Positions 1 through 10,899 of a stretch of 64,000 nt of DNA are shown here, piece by piece. The notes under the pieces were generated by a model. That model did not search any database. It worked only from the letters and a program-made list of their open reading frames with translations, and was not told the DNA's origin. A program made the translations under genes and the position numbers. Source of the stretch: Papio anubis (taxonomy: Eukaryota > Chordata > Mammalia > Primates > Cercopithecidae). The stretch spans positions 31,643,376-31,707,375 of the forward strand of contig NC_044976.1 of NCBI RefSeq assembly GCF_008728515.1. The letters run 5' to 3'. The first letter of the stretch is position 1. Each line of letters opens with the position of its first letter.

Positions 1-10
1 TGGTGCTGAG

Positions 11-2741
11 ATGGACAGGCACTTGCTGTTGCCTGGTCTGCTCCTGTCCCTTCCTCTGGCCGCAGGCTGGACCATCTCCAATAGCCTAGTGACTGAAGGC
101 TCCCGGCTGTTTCTCGTCTCCTGCTTCTTCCTGATTTGCCTCTTGGACTCCAGCCTGCCCTTTCTCACCACATGCCTCTCAGTGATCAACTTGGTGTGGG
201 CCTTGAAAACTGTGCCACAGAATGTGGAGGGTCTCTGTCAATCTGGTTCCACTTCTGCTCTGCCTCAGGATGCCTACTCTGGCTTTCCTGGGCTCAAGGT
301 CCTGGGATTGAACCTGCCTCTCACCCGGCTCCTGACAGGAGCTCTCTGGGGATTGGGGCAGCTGCATCATCTCTTTCATAGCTCCCACCATGGGAGGATT
401 CATCTTCCTTCCGCTGATGCCTTTGGTGACCTGAGATCCCTCCAGGACCTTGCTTTCTTGGGTCCCTTCCTGGATGGGAACTTGGATGTCTGGTTGCCTC
501 CCAGTCTGTGACGGCTGTTGATCAGGTACAATTTCCTTCAGAGTATGGGGGTGCTGGCTGATTTCTTCCCAGATCTGGTGCATGGCCCCTCCTCTGGGGA
601 TTGCCTGGGCCTTGGACATGTTGGACCTGTCATTCAATAGTAGGCTGAAGCTGACCAGTCCTGGAGCCCTCCAGGGCCCCAAGCTGGGGACTCTGAATCT
701 GGACCACACAAAGATGAAGGCAGCTGCACTGGTGGGACTGGGGTTGCAGAGATTGGATGCCCTGTGACGCTCACTGACATGGATGAGCTGCGTGCCAAGA
801 CAGTTGCCCATTTTGAGCTGAAGGAGCTGAATTTGGGGATTAATCGGACAGGGCACGTAGCCCTGGAAGGCCTGGCTTCCTGTCACAGCCTGAAGAGCTT
901 GGGTCTTCAGAGCAATGGCCTGATTGAATTACCACGAGGTTTCCTGGCTGCCATGCCCAGGTTTCAGAGACTGAACCTGGCTAACAACCAACTGAGGAGT
1001 GCCATGTTGTGTATGAATGAGACAGGGTTTGTGTCAGGATTGTGGGCCCTGGATCTGTCCAAGAATAGGCTGTGTACCCTGTCCCCAGTCATCTTCTCCT
1101 GTTTGTCCCACCTGCGGGAGCTGCTACTTCAGGGGAACCAACTGGTTTGCTTGAAAGGCCGGTATTCCAGGGCCTACCGAGGCTACAGACCTTGCACTTG
1201 GGCAGTAATCCACTGGTAACCCTGGGTGAGGGCTGGCTGGCTCCTCTGCCTGCATGACCACCCTAAACCTGGTAGACACTCACATGGTGCAGAACCCAAC
1301 CTGGGACTTCCGGGGCCCAGAAAGTCTGCACAGCTCGAGAATATAGTTCCCCTTTGGTCCTGCTGGAGTAGCATTTTCCCTGCCCACAAGGCTGACTAGC
1401 TTGGAGCTCCATGCAGTTTCAGGCATGAAGCATTGGAGGTTGTCTCCTAATGCCTTTCCAGTCTTGCAGATCCTGACTTTAAAGGGCTGGGGACTGCAGC
1501 TAGAGACCCAGAATTCTCCAAGATCTTCCCTGCCCTTCATCAACTCTCCCTGCTTGGTGGGAGCTTGGAGCCCCTCTCTCCCCAGGACACCTCTAACTTC
1601 TTCCTCTGGCAGCTACCCAGGCTCAAGTCCTTGAAGGTATGGGGAAATGGGCACAGCCCTAGACCCTCCTGCATCACGGGACTGCCCAGCCTACAGGAGC
1701 TGAAGCTGTAGGCACTGCAGTCTCAAGCATGCCCCCGCCCAGTGTGGCTTGAGGAGCTGGTGGGTGAGCTGCCCAGGCTTGACATGCTGCAGCTGTCCCA
1801 AACAGGATTGGAGACACTGTCTGCTGCTGCTTTCGGGGGCCTAGGCAGTCTCCAGGTCTTAGTACTAGACAGGGAGGAAGACCTTATGCTGGATGACAGC
1901 CTCCAGGAGCACAGTCCTCGGATGCCCCAGTACATCTATATTCTGACTTCATCCTTGGCCTGCCAGTGTGCCAATGCCTGGGGGGGGGGCCCTGGCTTTA
2001 GCAGTCCCCCAGAACATACATACATGTAGTATCACAGCAGCTGTGCCATGCAGAAGCTGGGGGCCACTCAAAGAATCTCCTTTTCCCTTTTCTCTGGAGC
2101 CACTGCCCCAAGACTTCGGGGTTGGAGCTCTTTTTGGGCAGCTCTGCCCTGCTGCTTCTGCTGGTCTCCTTGCCCTTCCTAAAGGAGGCCAGGAACTCCT
2201 GGATTATCTATCTCCAGGTCTTGATCAGGGTTTGTTTCCAGAGTCTGAGGAGTTGGAAGGGTGAAGGCAAGAGGTTCCTTTATGATGTGTTTGTGTCCCA
2301 CTGCAGGCAAGACCAGGGCTGGATGGTGCAGGAGCTGCTGCCTTTTCTAGAGGGCTGCTCTTCAGCTGGCCAGGGGCTGTGCCTCTGCCTCCCTAAGCAT
2401 GATTTTGAGCCAGGCAAGGATGTGGCTGGCAATACAGTAGACAGCATGGCGGGCAGCCGGGTCACACTCTGTGTGCTGAGTCACCAGGCCCTGCACACCT
2501 CCTGCTGATGCGTGGAGCTCCGCCTGGCCACCTCCTTTCTGCTGGCTATCCCGCACCCGCCCCCCCAGGGCTACTGCTGGTCTTCCTGGAGCCCATCTTA
2601 CGCCACCAGCTCCCCTGCTACCATAGATTGGCCTGATTGCTCTGCCAAAGAGACTATTGTATGTGGCCCAAGGAAGATGAAAGAAAGAATGACTTCTGGG
2701 CTTGGTTAGGGAGCAGTCTGGAGCAGCCTAGAATAGGGTAG
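11..2741 (+). pseudogene. TLR12P: Toll-like receptor 12 pseudogene (TLR12P)
   Basis: A single-exon Toll-like receptor reading frame can be followed from the signal-peptide start (MDRHLLLPGLLLSLPLAAGW) to a terminal TAG at 2739-2741, about 910 codons, close to the roughly 900 residues of rodent TLR12. Leucine-rich repeats cover about 270-2000, a transmembrane-like stretch (SSALLLLLVSLPFL) lies near 2140-2180, and the TIR domain starts near 2275 with box 1 (YDVFVSHCRQDQGW), a box 2 relic (DFEPGKD) and a box 3-like DFWAW at the end. The frame is broken repeatedly: TGA at 509-511, frame changes near 600, 765, 1150 and 1700-2100, TGA at 2506-2508, a frame change at a C-run near 2555-2570 and TGA at 2634-2636. 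Rodent TLR12 is an endosomal sensor of apicomplexan profilin working with TLR11; in humans the gene is a pseudogene. This copy cannot make a receptor. Identity is from recalled family similarity; the lesions are seen directly. Confidence 0.93.
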
Positions 2742-3026
2742 AATGGGGTGCATGTGTGTTGGAAGGTGGGGGTAAGAAAAGCAAGCCAGCTTGGCAGGGA
2801 GATAGTGAGTATGTGTGGGCTGTGAGACTGAATTCAGTTTTCAGTAGAAGGTGGGGCTACTGTGTGTGCAAGGGAGGATCAAATAGGAACACAGGCCTTG
2901 GGAAGGCTCTGGAGGCTGAATGAGAAAATCTGGGAGATGGCAGGTAGCCATGTGGTTTGCAATGTAATCTCAAGATCTCCAAATCCTCAATAAATGTACT
3001 AAATCCATGAAATGCTTGGCTTGATT

Positions 3027-3083
3027 GATTTTTTTTTTTTTCTTTTTGAGACACAGTTTTGCTCTTGTTGCCCAGGCTGGAGG
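3027..3083 (-). repeat. Short Alu 3'-end fragment
   Basis: A T-run followed by gagacacagttttgctcttg and ttgcccaggctggag is the reverse complement of the last 50 or so bases of an Alu right arm. The match stops abruptly, so this is a truncated relic. Confidence 0.7.
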
Positions 3084-3311
3084 CCAATGAGGCAGAAGGT
3101 GAAAGGGTTGGATTCACATAAACTGTAGCCCAGAGGAAATAAGGTTGGAAATTCATGGAGAGAGAGGGCAAAGAGAGAGGACTTTGGCCAGTCCTAAGCT
3201 GTGGAATGGGGTCCAGGCCAAGTTCAACCAGATCTTCAAGGGGCCAAGGGGCCCCTTTTGCCATGTGGGTTATAGAGGTACTGGCAGCTAAGGATCAAAA
3301 AGCTGGGATGT

Positions 3312-3610
3312 GGCCAGGTGTGGTGGCTCACGCCTGTAAACCCAACACTTTGGGAGGCTGAGGTGGGCTAGTCAGGAGTTCAAGACTAGCCTGGCCAAGA
3401 TGGTGAAACCCCATCTCTACTAAAAATACAAAAAAATTAGCCGGGCATGATGGCACGCACCTGTAATCCCAGCTACTCCAGACGCTGAGGCAGAGAATTG
3501 CTTAAACCTGGAGGGGCGGAGGTTGCAGTGAGCTGAGATCGCGCCACTGCGCTCCAGCTTGGGTAACAGAGCGAGACTCCGTCTCACGGGGAGAAAAAAA
3601 AAAAAAAAAA
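3312..3610 (+). mobile_element. AluS-type SINE
   Basis: Complete two-armed Alu beginning ggccaggtgtggtggctca and ending in a long A tail. It is flanked by a target-site duplication aaaaagctgggatg at 3297-3310 and again at the end of the A tail to 3621, which fixes its boundaries. Confidence 0.95.
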
Positions 3611-3764
3611 AAGCTGGGATGCTGCCCAGGAGACAATAGACTGATTGCCTGTTCCCTCAATAAAAACCTGAAAGCCTGTTCCCATCTATCTCCAGTTAAG
3701 CCTCATAGCAACACTGGGAGGAGGAGCCTACCCCCTTGTCACTCTGTACTCTGACTATGCTAGA

Positions 3765-3990
3765 CTACCTGTAGGTCCCAGGACACCATCACACCTTTTG
3801 CCTCTGGGCCTTTGCATATGCTGTTCCTGCACTGAAAAATACCTTTTCCCTGGAGAACTCCTAAGAATTATTTAAGATGCAGTTCAGCCATCATTTTCTT
3901 CAGAAGCCTTTCCTGATCTTCCAGCCTAGGTAGCAGTTGCCTCTGCGCTCCCACAATTTCCTGCCCCTCCTTTTCTCAAAGGACTAATCA
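3765..3990 (+). repeat. L2 LINE fragment
   Basis: The stretch with ctttgcatatgctgttcctg, a cttcagaagcctttcctgat segment and a C-rich end is recognisable as diverged 3'-region L2 sequence on the plus strand. Boundaries are approximate. Confidence 0.6.
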
Positions 3991-4104
3991 CAGGTCTGAA
4001 AGCAATAGTCTCCAAAGCTGAGCGCACGAGATAATCATACTAGGGTTGCAAAGAAACTGTTATACCTTCTATTTCTATTTTTTTTTAAATCTCACTTTAT
4101 TCTG

Positions 4105-4300
4105 AAGCTAGACTGCCTGCTTTTCTAGCCATGTGCCTTTAGCATGTTATTTAACCTCTCTATACCATAGTTTCCTTTTCTGTAATATGGGATAGTATTA
4201 GACTCTCCCTCAAAGGGTTTTGGATGTATTAAATGAGTTAATACATATAAAGCACTGAGAGCAGGACCTAATAATGCATTGCAAATGTTCAAGGAAAGTT
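4105..4300 (+). repeat. MIR SINE
   Basis: Core pattern of MIR in plus orientation: a ttatttaacctctctatacc segment, a ttttctgtaatatggg segment, then ttaaatgagttaatacat and aagcact. Strongly diverged, as expected for this ancient family. Confidence 0.75.
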
Positions 4301-4969
4301 AGCTATTACAGGCACATCATTTACAAGTAAATAAATACACATATGTTGGGAGTGTGTGCTCAACTCGAAAACTCGAAAAGGCTTCACTCATAGGAGCGCT
4401 CTATTGGGAAAGTTTAGAGATCAGGCCCTGGGCTGAGAGATGAGGTTTGCTTCATCTCTGCATCCTTAGAGCCTAGTGTCTGCCTAAACCAGAGAGAATG
4501 CTGGTAGACAAATGCAGACAGAATGCTTGCAAACCAAATCCTGATGGGTGCTGAACCAGAGAGAATTTGGAACAGGTTCAGGCTCTGTTGCTTATTTCTA
4601 CATGGCACTAAAGGGCACTTGGCCCCTTGGGGCCTTCCTTAGTTTTCTTCTTCTGGAGAATGCCAGACTTTAATTAGACAAAGGCTAAGGGAAACCACAG
4701 AATAATTCGAGGCTGGATTTAGGGCGAGGTGCGCCCTCTTGTGTCCTAATGGTGTCCTCTCCTCTCTCTGCACACTGGCCTCTCTTCTTCCTCTTAGGGC
4801 AGATGATGCTGAAGTGGACACGTCCTCACCTGACCCTGCAAAGCTGCCTCCCCAGCTTCAGATCCTGACACTCTCTCAAATATTTCCGGTTCCCTTGACA
4901 CCCCACACTGTTGCACTGTCCCTCCCCATCTCAAGCCCTCTTACTTCCATATACGGTCTCTTCCTCATG

Positions 4970-5175
4970 CAGTGTAGGACCTTTGGAGTCACATGCCCAC
5001 GGGGTGACAAATCCCAGCCTTGGTTCTTATTGGCTCTGTGATCTTGAGCAGGTCACTTCATTTCTCTAAGTCTCATTCCCTCTTTGTAAAGCGGAGCAAG
5101 CAATACCAATCTCATAGGGCTACTGTGAGACTTCAACACCAAGGAGTATTTACAGGTTGTTATTATGTTTACTGA
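4970..5175 (+). repeat. MIR SINE
   Basis: Plus-strand MIR pattern: tctgtgatcttgagcaggtc, then a cttcatttctctaagtctc segment, then ctcatagggctactgtgag. Diverged and incomplete. Confidence 0.7.
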
Positions 5176-5402
5176 GTAAAATCACGTGAGTTATTACTAC
5201 AAATAAGTTGGAACATGTTTCACAGAGAAGGAATTTAAACTAGATCATTAAAACTAAGAATTCTCCTATTTTAATACTAGCCAACATGCATTGAGCCCTT
5301 ACCAGATGCTAGGTATTGTCAATTTTCCCTAAGCCACATAACAATTGTGTATACAATTTATATACAATACAAATAATAGCTAATGATTAAGTATTTTATT
5401 GT

Positions 5403-5540
5403 ATTTTTCTATTTTTTAAAATAGAGACGAGGTCTCACTATGCTGCCCAGGCTGGTCTCGAACTCCTGGATTCAAGCGATCTTTCCGTCTCAGCCTCCCA
5501 GAGTGCTGGGATTACAGGCACAAGCCACCATGCCTGGACT
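5403..5540 (-). repeat. Alu right-arm fragment
   Basis: Minus-strand Alu monomer with agagacgaggtctcactatg, ggctggtctcgaactcctgg and tgggattacaggcacaagcc. It looks old (AluJ or free-monomer age) and is inserted just before a MIR. Confidence 0.8.
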
Positions 5541-6340
5541 AGCTAATGATTATTAAACACTTTCTGTGTATCAGACACGTGTCACGCTCTTTACATACCC
5601 TCTCCCATTTATTCCTCTCAACAACCCTCTCAGGAAGAGGCAAACATTATCATTCCCATTTTACAGATGGGAAAATGGAGGCACAAAGAAGCTAAGTAAT
5701 TTGCCCAAGGTTTCACACTAGCGAGTGGTAAGACCTGCATCCTTCATTTGAAAGTAAGAACTTTCAGACACAAGCAGCTTGACTTCAGAGACTTTTACCT
5801 AAATCGTCTCATTTAACCTTCACAACACCCTGTGATGTAAATTCTCTTACATTACTTGCATTTTATAGATGAAAATTCCAAAGACAACATAGATGCAGTA
5901 GTTTGTTCAAGGCCATATAGCTGGGAAGTAGTTGAGCTGGGATTTGGATCCGTGTCTGACTACAAAAGCCCACATTCTCAACACCATATTAGATTGTTCA
6001 TGCCCCAAAGTATTCACAGTGGTACAGAGCAAACGCATTTATATGAGGATTATTCTGTAATAATGATTAACATTCTTCCAACACCTACAAAGTGCCAAGC
6101 TCTGTACTAACTGATTTACATAATAATAGCTAACAATCGTTGTGCATTATTAGGAGCCAGGCCCTGAGCTAATCGTTTTAGGTGTATTAGCTCACTGAAG
6201 GTTCACAAAACCCTGTGACATGGATGTCATTACTACCCTCATTTTAAGAGTGAAGAGAACGAGGTTCAGAATTCTTCCAAAGGCACACAGCTTAGCTGCA
6301 AGCTGGAAATTGAAGCTACAACTGTCCAGTTCTCTCCTGC
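5541..6340 (-). repeat. Cluster of three to four minus-strand MIR elements
   Basis: Successive MIR reverse-complement patterns appear near 5545-5760 (ccattttacagatgggaaaa, tttgcccaaggtttcacact), 5780-5985 (tcgtctcatttaaccttcac, gctgggatttggatccg), and 6060-6330 (agccaggccctgagctaatc, aaggcacacagcttagctgc). All point the same way. The exact split between copies needs RepeatMasker. Confidence 0.7.
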
Positions 6341-6429
6341 TTATAGGGCTGGTCACCTCTAGTCACTCTCTCTTCTTATTTCTTATTCTGTCTGCTTTGA
6401 TATCTCGGGGTCTGAGGCTCTCACTTCGA

Positions 6430-6800
6430 CTCCTCAATAGAACCCGGCCCCCTTCTGCTCGAGTGCCCTCCCATTGGGCAGTGCTGTTATTCGGGAGCCT
6501 ATGGAAAAGGCCGCGATCGCAACAGGTCCCGCCCCCATGTGTCGCGCCCATTCCGACTTGTTCCAGTGCCAGGGTCCTATTGGCTGAAGACGTCTGAAAG
6601 GCAGCAAACGGAGGGGGCCGCCCACCGGCGCTCGCGCGGTTCCTTCTGGGAATTGTGGTCTCAGACGTTCCATTCCCGGGGTGGCGCCGCTCGGACTCCG
6701 CGTCCCAGCATTCCCTGCACCAGCCCGGGAGCACTTCCGCCCTGTTGTGAAGTGGGTGTCTCGGTGGGTGAGTCCGGGTGGCGGGGCGGGGGCAGCTGAG
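6430..6800 (+). promoter_or_regulatory. ZSCAN20: CpG-rich ZSCAN20 promoter
   Basis: The only CpG-dense stretch upstream of ZSCAN20. It contains two inverted CCAAT boxes (attgg at 6475-6479 and 6579-6583, NF-Y type), a ZNF143-type element in reverse orientation at 6644-6660 (ttctgggaattgtggtc), a second related cccagcattccc core at about 6704-6715, and a GC box (ggggcggggg) near 6782-6791. There is no TATA box, which fits a housekeeping-type CpG promoter. Direction and target gene are inferred from position: the donor at 6768 and the exon 2 acceptor at 13151 lie downstream on the plus strand. Transcription could also run leftwards, since CpG promoters are often bidirectional, but no minus-strand gene is visible. 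Confidence 0.75.
6690..6767 (+). other. ZSCAN20: Probable non-coding exon 1 of ZSCAN20 (5' end uncertain)
   Basis: A strong splice donor gtgagt begins at 6768 inside the CpG-rich promoter and is followed by G-rich intronic DNA. No ATG is present in the last 80 bases before it, so the exon would be entirely 5' UTR. The transcription start is a guess from the location of the ZNF143-type motifs. An alternative donor gtgggt lies at 6764. Confidence 0.55.
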
Positions 6801-7314
6801 ACGCAGGCTCTGGGCTGGAGACTTAGGAGGTGGTGGTGACACAGGGGACTGGGGAAGGTGAGAGTGGAGAAAGAAGCTTATATGTGGTGGTGGAGGGTGA
6901 GGGACGGTCAGAGGATGTAGCGGCCGGAGATGGGAAGGGTCATACAGGGGTCGGGGATGAGGAGGCGACAGAGGGCCCTGGGAATGAGGAGGGCCTTAGA
7001 AAGGTCTGAAGGTAGGGGGTTGAGGGAGGTTTTGGAGGTGGGAGAGCCATAGAAAGGTCTGGAGACCACAGAGGAAAGGATAGAGGGTCTGGGGCCCTGG
7101 CAAGAAGTGAAGAGGGCCTGAGCTTGAAGCCTGACCTTAAAAATAGTGTTTCAATCTCAACCTTCCCGTCTAGAACAAGCATATCTAATTTGTTACCTCC
7201 CTAATGATTGTTACCTCTGGAACCCAGTGGATGGGACTGGCTATTGTGTTCTGCCCCAAACCTGCACTTCTTTCCTTATACCTTATGGAAGTCACTGGCA
7301 CCATCATCCCATTT

Positions 7315-7373
7315 ACCTACTTACCTACCTACCTACCTACCAACCAACCTACCTACCTACCTACCTACTTACC
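7315..7373 (+). repeat. (ACCT)n tetranucleotide microsatellite
   Basis: About thirteen tandem tacc/acct units with a ccaacc interruption near 7341-7346 and tactta variants at both ends. Frames through it give meaningless YLPT-type repeats. Confidence 0.95.
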
Positions 7374-7489
7374 CTCTGATTCCTCTTGCATTCTTCCACG
7401 TCCAAGGATCTTCCGGTCTTTCAATTTCTTTAATTTATTTTCAGTCGGCCTCTTTCTTGTAGGGTTTTTGCAGAAGCCTTTTCAGTTTC

Positions 7490-8045
7490 CCAGCATGAAC
7501 ACACACATTGCACCTAGTGTTATCTGTTTAACCTACAAATCTGATTATGCCTTCTGCTTGAAAACCTTCATTGCCTCCCATAACCTGTAAAGTCCAAACA
7601 CATTGTCCTTCATAAACTCCTTTTGCAGCCTAATCTTCATGCACCTCACACTCCAGGGCTGTCAAGATTTTCCTCATTTCCTGGGTAGGCCATTTGGTTT
7701 TCTGTCATTATAAACACTGTTCTCTCAGCTTAGAATATTCTCTCCTTGTCCCTCACCTTCTTTGCCAAGAGAACTACTTTAACTTAAAAAAAAAAAAAAA
7801 ATTCAACTCTTACTTTGCTCAATTTCCTTAAGCAAATTAAGTCACCCCCAACCCTCAGCTTCCATAAATTCTTCTATTACCACATTTGATCATAATTATC
7901 TGTGACTTGTGTGTCTCTTCCACTAGACTGTGAACATCTCCAGGACAGGAACAGTGTCTCAGTCACCTCTGTTTCCCCATTGCCCAGTCTAGAGCAGTAA
8001 ACACTTGATGTAAAGCAGTAAATACTTGATGTATGTGTGAATGAA
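7490..8045 (+). repeat. L2 LINE 3' region with internal A-run
   Basis: The L2 3'-end signature ctagactgtgaacatctcca, ggacaggaacagtgtctcag and the following ttgcccagtctagagcagta is clear at 7920-8000. The preceding 400 bases look like diverged L2 interrupted by an A-run at 7785-7802. Confidence 0.65.
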
Positions 8046-9764
8046 GACTATGCAGGGTAAGCTTTGCTATGCCAGCCTTGAAGACTTCTATTTCCAGTGG
8101 ATTTCCAGGGCAGGAGCTTTAGTCTTCCCCTGCCTGGCAGGGCTATCTGCTGGAAGCTGAAGCTGATTCATTGCCAATGGGAGTTTAAGCCAGGGGTGAC
8201 AAATACATGGAATGTGTACTGCCAGTGCCCCTTCTTGTGTCCCTGGCAGTCATGGCTAATTGGTTGGTTCACAGCACATATTCACACAGTACTCAGAGCC
8301 CTCAGCACACTACTCTAGGCAGCCACTTCCAGTTGATTGAAGTTTCTGCTTTAAATGAAACCTATTTGCTCTCCCTAACTTAAGCCCTTATGTGTGAGGT
8401 CTGGTCAGCCTGCTTTAAGCCATAGCTTGGACTGTCAGCCAGATGGGCCTGACAGCCTTTGAGAGTTCCCAGTTTTTTCTCTTTGGAGGTCGAAGACCAG
8501 TCTTGGCCTTTCCCATGGAACTAGAGAGCATCTTCTCTTCCCTTTTCACTGAGTGGGCTCCTCATGACACATTCATACTTACTACCCTAGGAGTCAAGAT
8601 GCCCCTCAGCTTCCCTGTGTTTGTAAAGAGATCTTGATTTTGATGGCAGTCAGCACTTATCCCTCATGACCTGGGAGCCTCTGTACTCTTTCTAGGTCTT
8701 TGTGGATAGTGAAAGAGAGCCTTGAGATCACTTAGCTGAAGCTAAGTGGCAAAGCAACAGCCCATGCTGAATGAAGTCCACCATCATGCTTTATTTAATC
8801 TCATAGTGTGTGAAATAATTTTGAGTTGCTTGCCAACATTTAAAAATCCAGAGTGCTAGCTTCTTTTGGAAAAACTAGCAGGCCTAGGAATATTCTGGGC
8901 ATATGTTCCCCTGGCACTCTATAGTTGGCTGTAGTGCCCACCCAGTTCACTTCAGTCATTGACTCATTTACATTGCTAGGTCCTTATACCCATTTAAACT
9001 TGTAGCCACTGACTCTAGTTTCCTTCCCCCTTGCTCTACCCCATCATACTAATTAAGGAACCTAGGGCAACTGGTGAGTAGGATCAGGCTGTAAGCTGCG
9101 GCCTAGCTAGGCAGCCACAGGGTCTACATGACTTGTCCAAAGTAACACAGCTGATTAGTGGCAGGAGTGGAATTAGAACCCCAGTCTGCTCACACCTGCC
9201 TTAACGTTCTTTCCACTCTCATCTTAGGAGTTTGGATGACTAGCACATATAGAGGAGGCTATAGGACGTGGTTAAGAAAAATGATTAGAGAAAAGGGATC
9301 TGGGCTTAGACCCTAACTCTGCCACTTGCTAGTTGTGTAACCTTAAGTGAATCTTCATAAACACTCAGTTTCCCTTTAGATAATTGAGGATATAGTACAG
9401 TCATACCTTAACAGATAATGATATTCTAAGGGTGAAAATCACTTTAGCCAAAAATCACAGTTAGCTTGAAAATCCTTTGGCAAGGAGCCATTTCAGAAAC
9501 TAACACGCTGCCTTTCAATAAATAAACTAATCAGCACAGCCGGGCTTCTTGTTTGAACATTAGATGAGAATTGGCTTGTGTTAGGGACTGTGTAATATGA
9601 AAGACACTTTACTCACCCTCAGTAGAAAGAGAGGCACGAGGGAATCAAGACCAATCTGGTGAATAGCAAAGTCCTTGGTGCCATCACCACATGCTTATTC
9701 TCGAACAGATAGTGAACAGAACTGTCTGCACTATTTAAATTATGCTGTTTCTCTCTTTCTTTCT

Positions 9765-10077
9765 TTTTTTTTTTTCTTTTTCCCGAGACGGAGTCTTGCT
9801 CTGTTGCCCAGGCTGGAGTGCAGTGGCTTGATCTCAGCTTATTGCAACCTCCGCCTCCTGGGTTTAAGCAGTTCTCTTGCCTCAGCCTCCCAAGTAGCTG
9901 GGATTACAGGTGCGAGCCACCATGCTCAGCTATTTTTTTTTTAAATTTTTTTTATTTTTAGTAGGGATGGGGTTTCACCATGTTGATCAGGCTGGTCTTG
10001 AACTCCTGACCTTGTGATCCACCTGCCTCAGCCTCCCAAAGTGCTGGGATTACAGGTGTGAGCCACCACGCCCAACC
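9765..10077 (-). mobile_element. AluS-type SINE
   Basis: Complete Alu in minus orientation, starting with a T-rich tail and ending gtgagccaccacgcccaacc. The flanks share a ctctttctttct target-site duplication (about 9753-9764 and 10078-10089). Confidence 0.93.
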
Positions 10078-10579
10078 CTCTTTCTTTCTTTCTGATCTTT
10101 GTAGTGGAAGTTACAGGTCAGTGAAATGCAGCTCAACACCTAATGAGACTCCAGTTGCTGCCTGGAGGATTCAGTGAGATTATGAATGTGGAACACAGCG
10201 CTGTGCCTGGCACCTTGTGGGCACTCAGTAAAGGGGTACTCTTAGAAATTGGTGGTCCTAATGAGGCTCGATATTCCTGGTCGTCTGGGAACCGAGGAAT
10301 GCCCCGGTCCATTTTCCCCTGTTCACTTCTGTGTGAAGTCAACCGGCTGTTGGCCGACTCTGTTGGCCTCTCTCCCCCCACAACAGCCTGCTATCCATAC
10401 TTCAGTCTAACTTCCTTAGACTGGAAAAGGTTATGGTGATATATGGTCCCTGGGGCTTTCCGATTTCTATTTGAAACAAACCTTTGGGAGTTTCAAGTCT
10501 TTCCAGGAGAAAATACCTATTATCTGAGACTCTGAGCTTTGGGCCTGGTATGACTGCTAATTGCCTATTTTGTTGTGGT

Positions 10580-10760
10580 GTCCTCTTTATGCAGGAATGC
10601 AATTGTCTTTGCTTGCTTATTGACTGTCTGTCTCACTAGACTGTAATTTTCTTGAAGGTAGGGACTGTCAGTCCCAGCTACTGTTAGATCTGTAGCTTCC
10701 AAACAGGGTTTAGCAGGTACTCTATAAATGATTGATGAATTACTCCTTGTGTGAGAGGGT
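10580..10760 (+). repeat. L2 LINE 3' end
   Basis: Plus-strand L2 terminal pattern: cactagactgtaattttctt, gaaggtagggactgtcagtc, then tctataaatgattgatgaat. Confidence 0.75.
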
Positions 10761-10899
10761 GACAGAAATATGTTTGAACTCATGCATCAGTAAGGTTGTG
10801 GTTCAAAAAGAAATTTCATGAAAGGTGAATTCTTTAGTTTAATATAAATTATGGATCATCCGTATCCCATCAGGCTTTTGATATACCAGGTTTATTATT

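Noticed and set aside
179..886. 235-codon minus-strand open frame across TLR12P
   Set aside because: It is antisense to the recognisable TLR12 frame, has no family I know and no promoter or splice context; a shadow of stop-poor LRR sequence.
6363..6842. 159-codon minus-strand frame in the CpG region
   Set aside because: GC-rich promoters lack stop codons; composition is R/P/S-rich and it has no recognisable domain.
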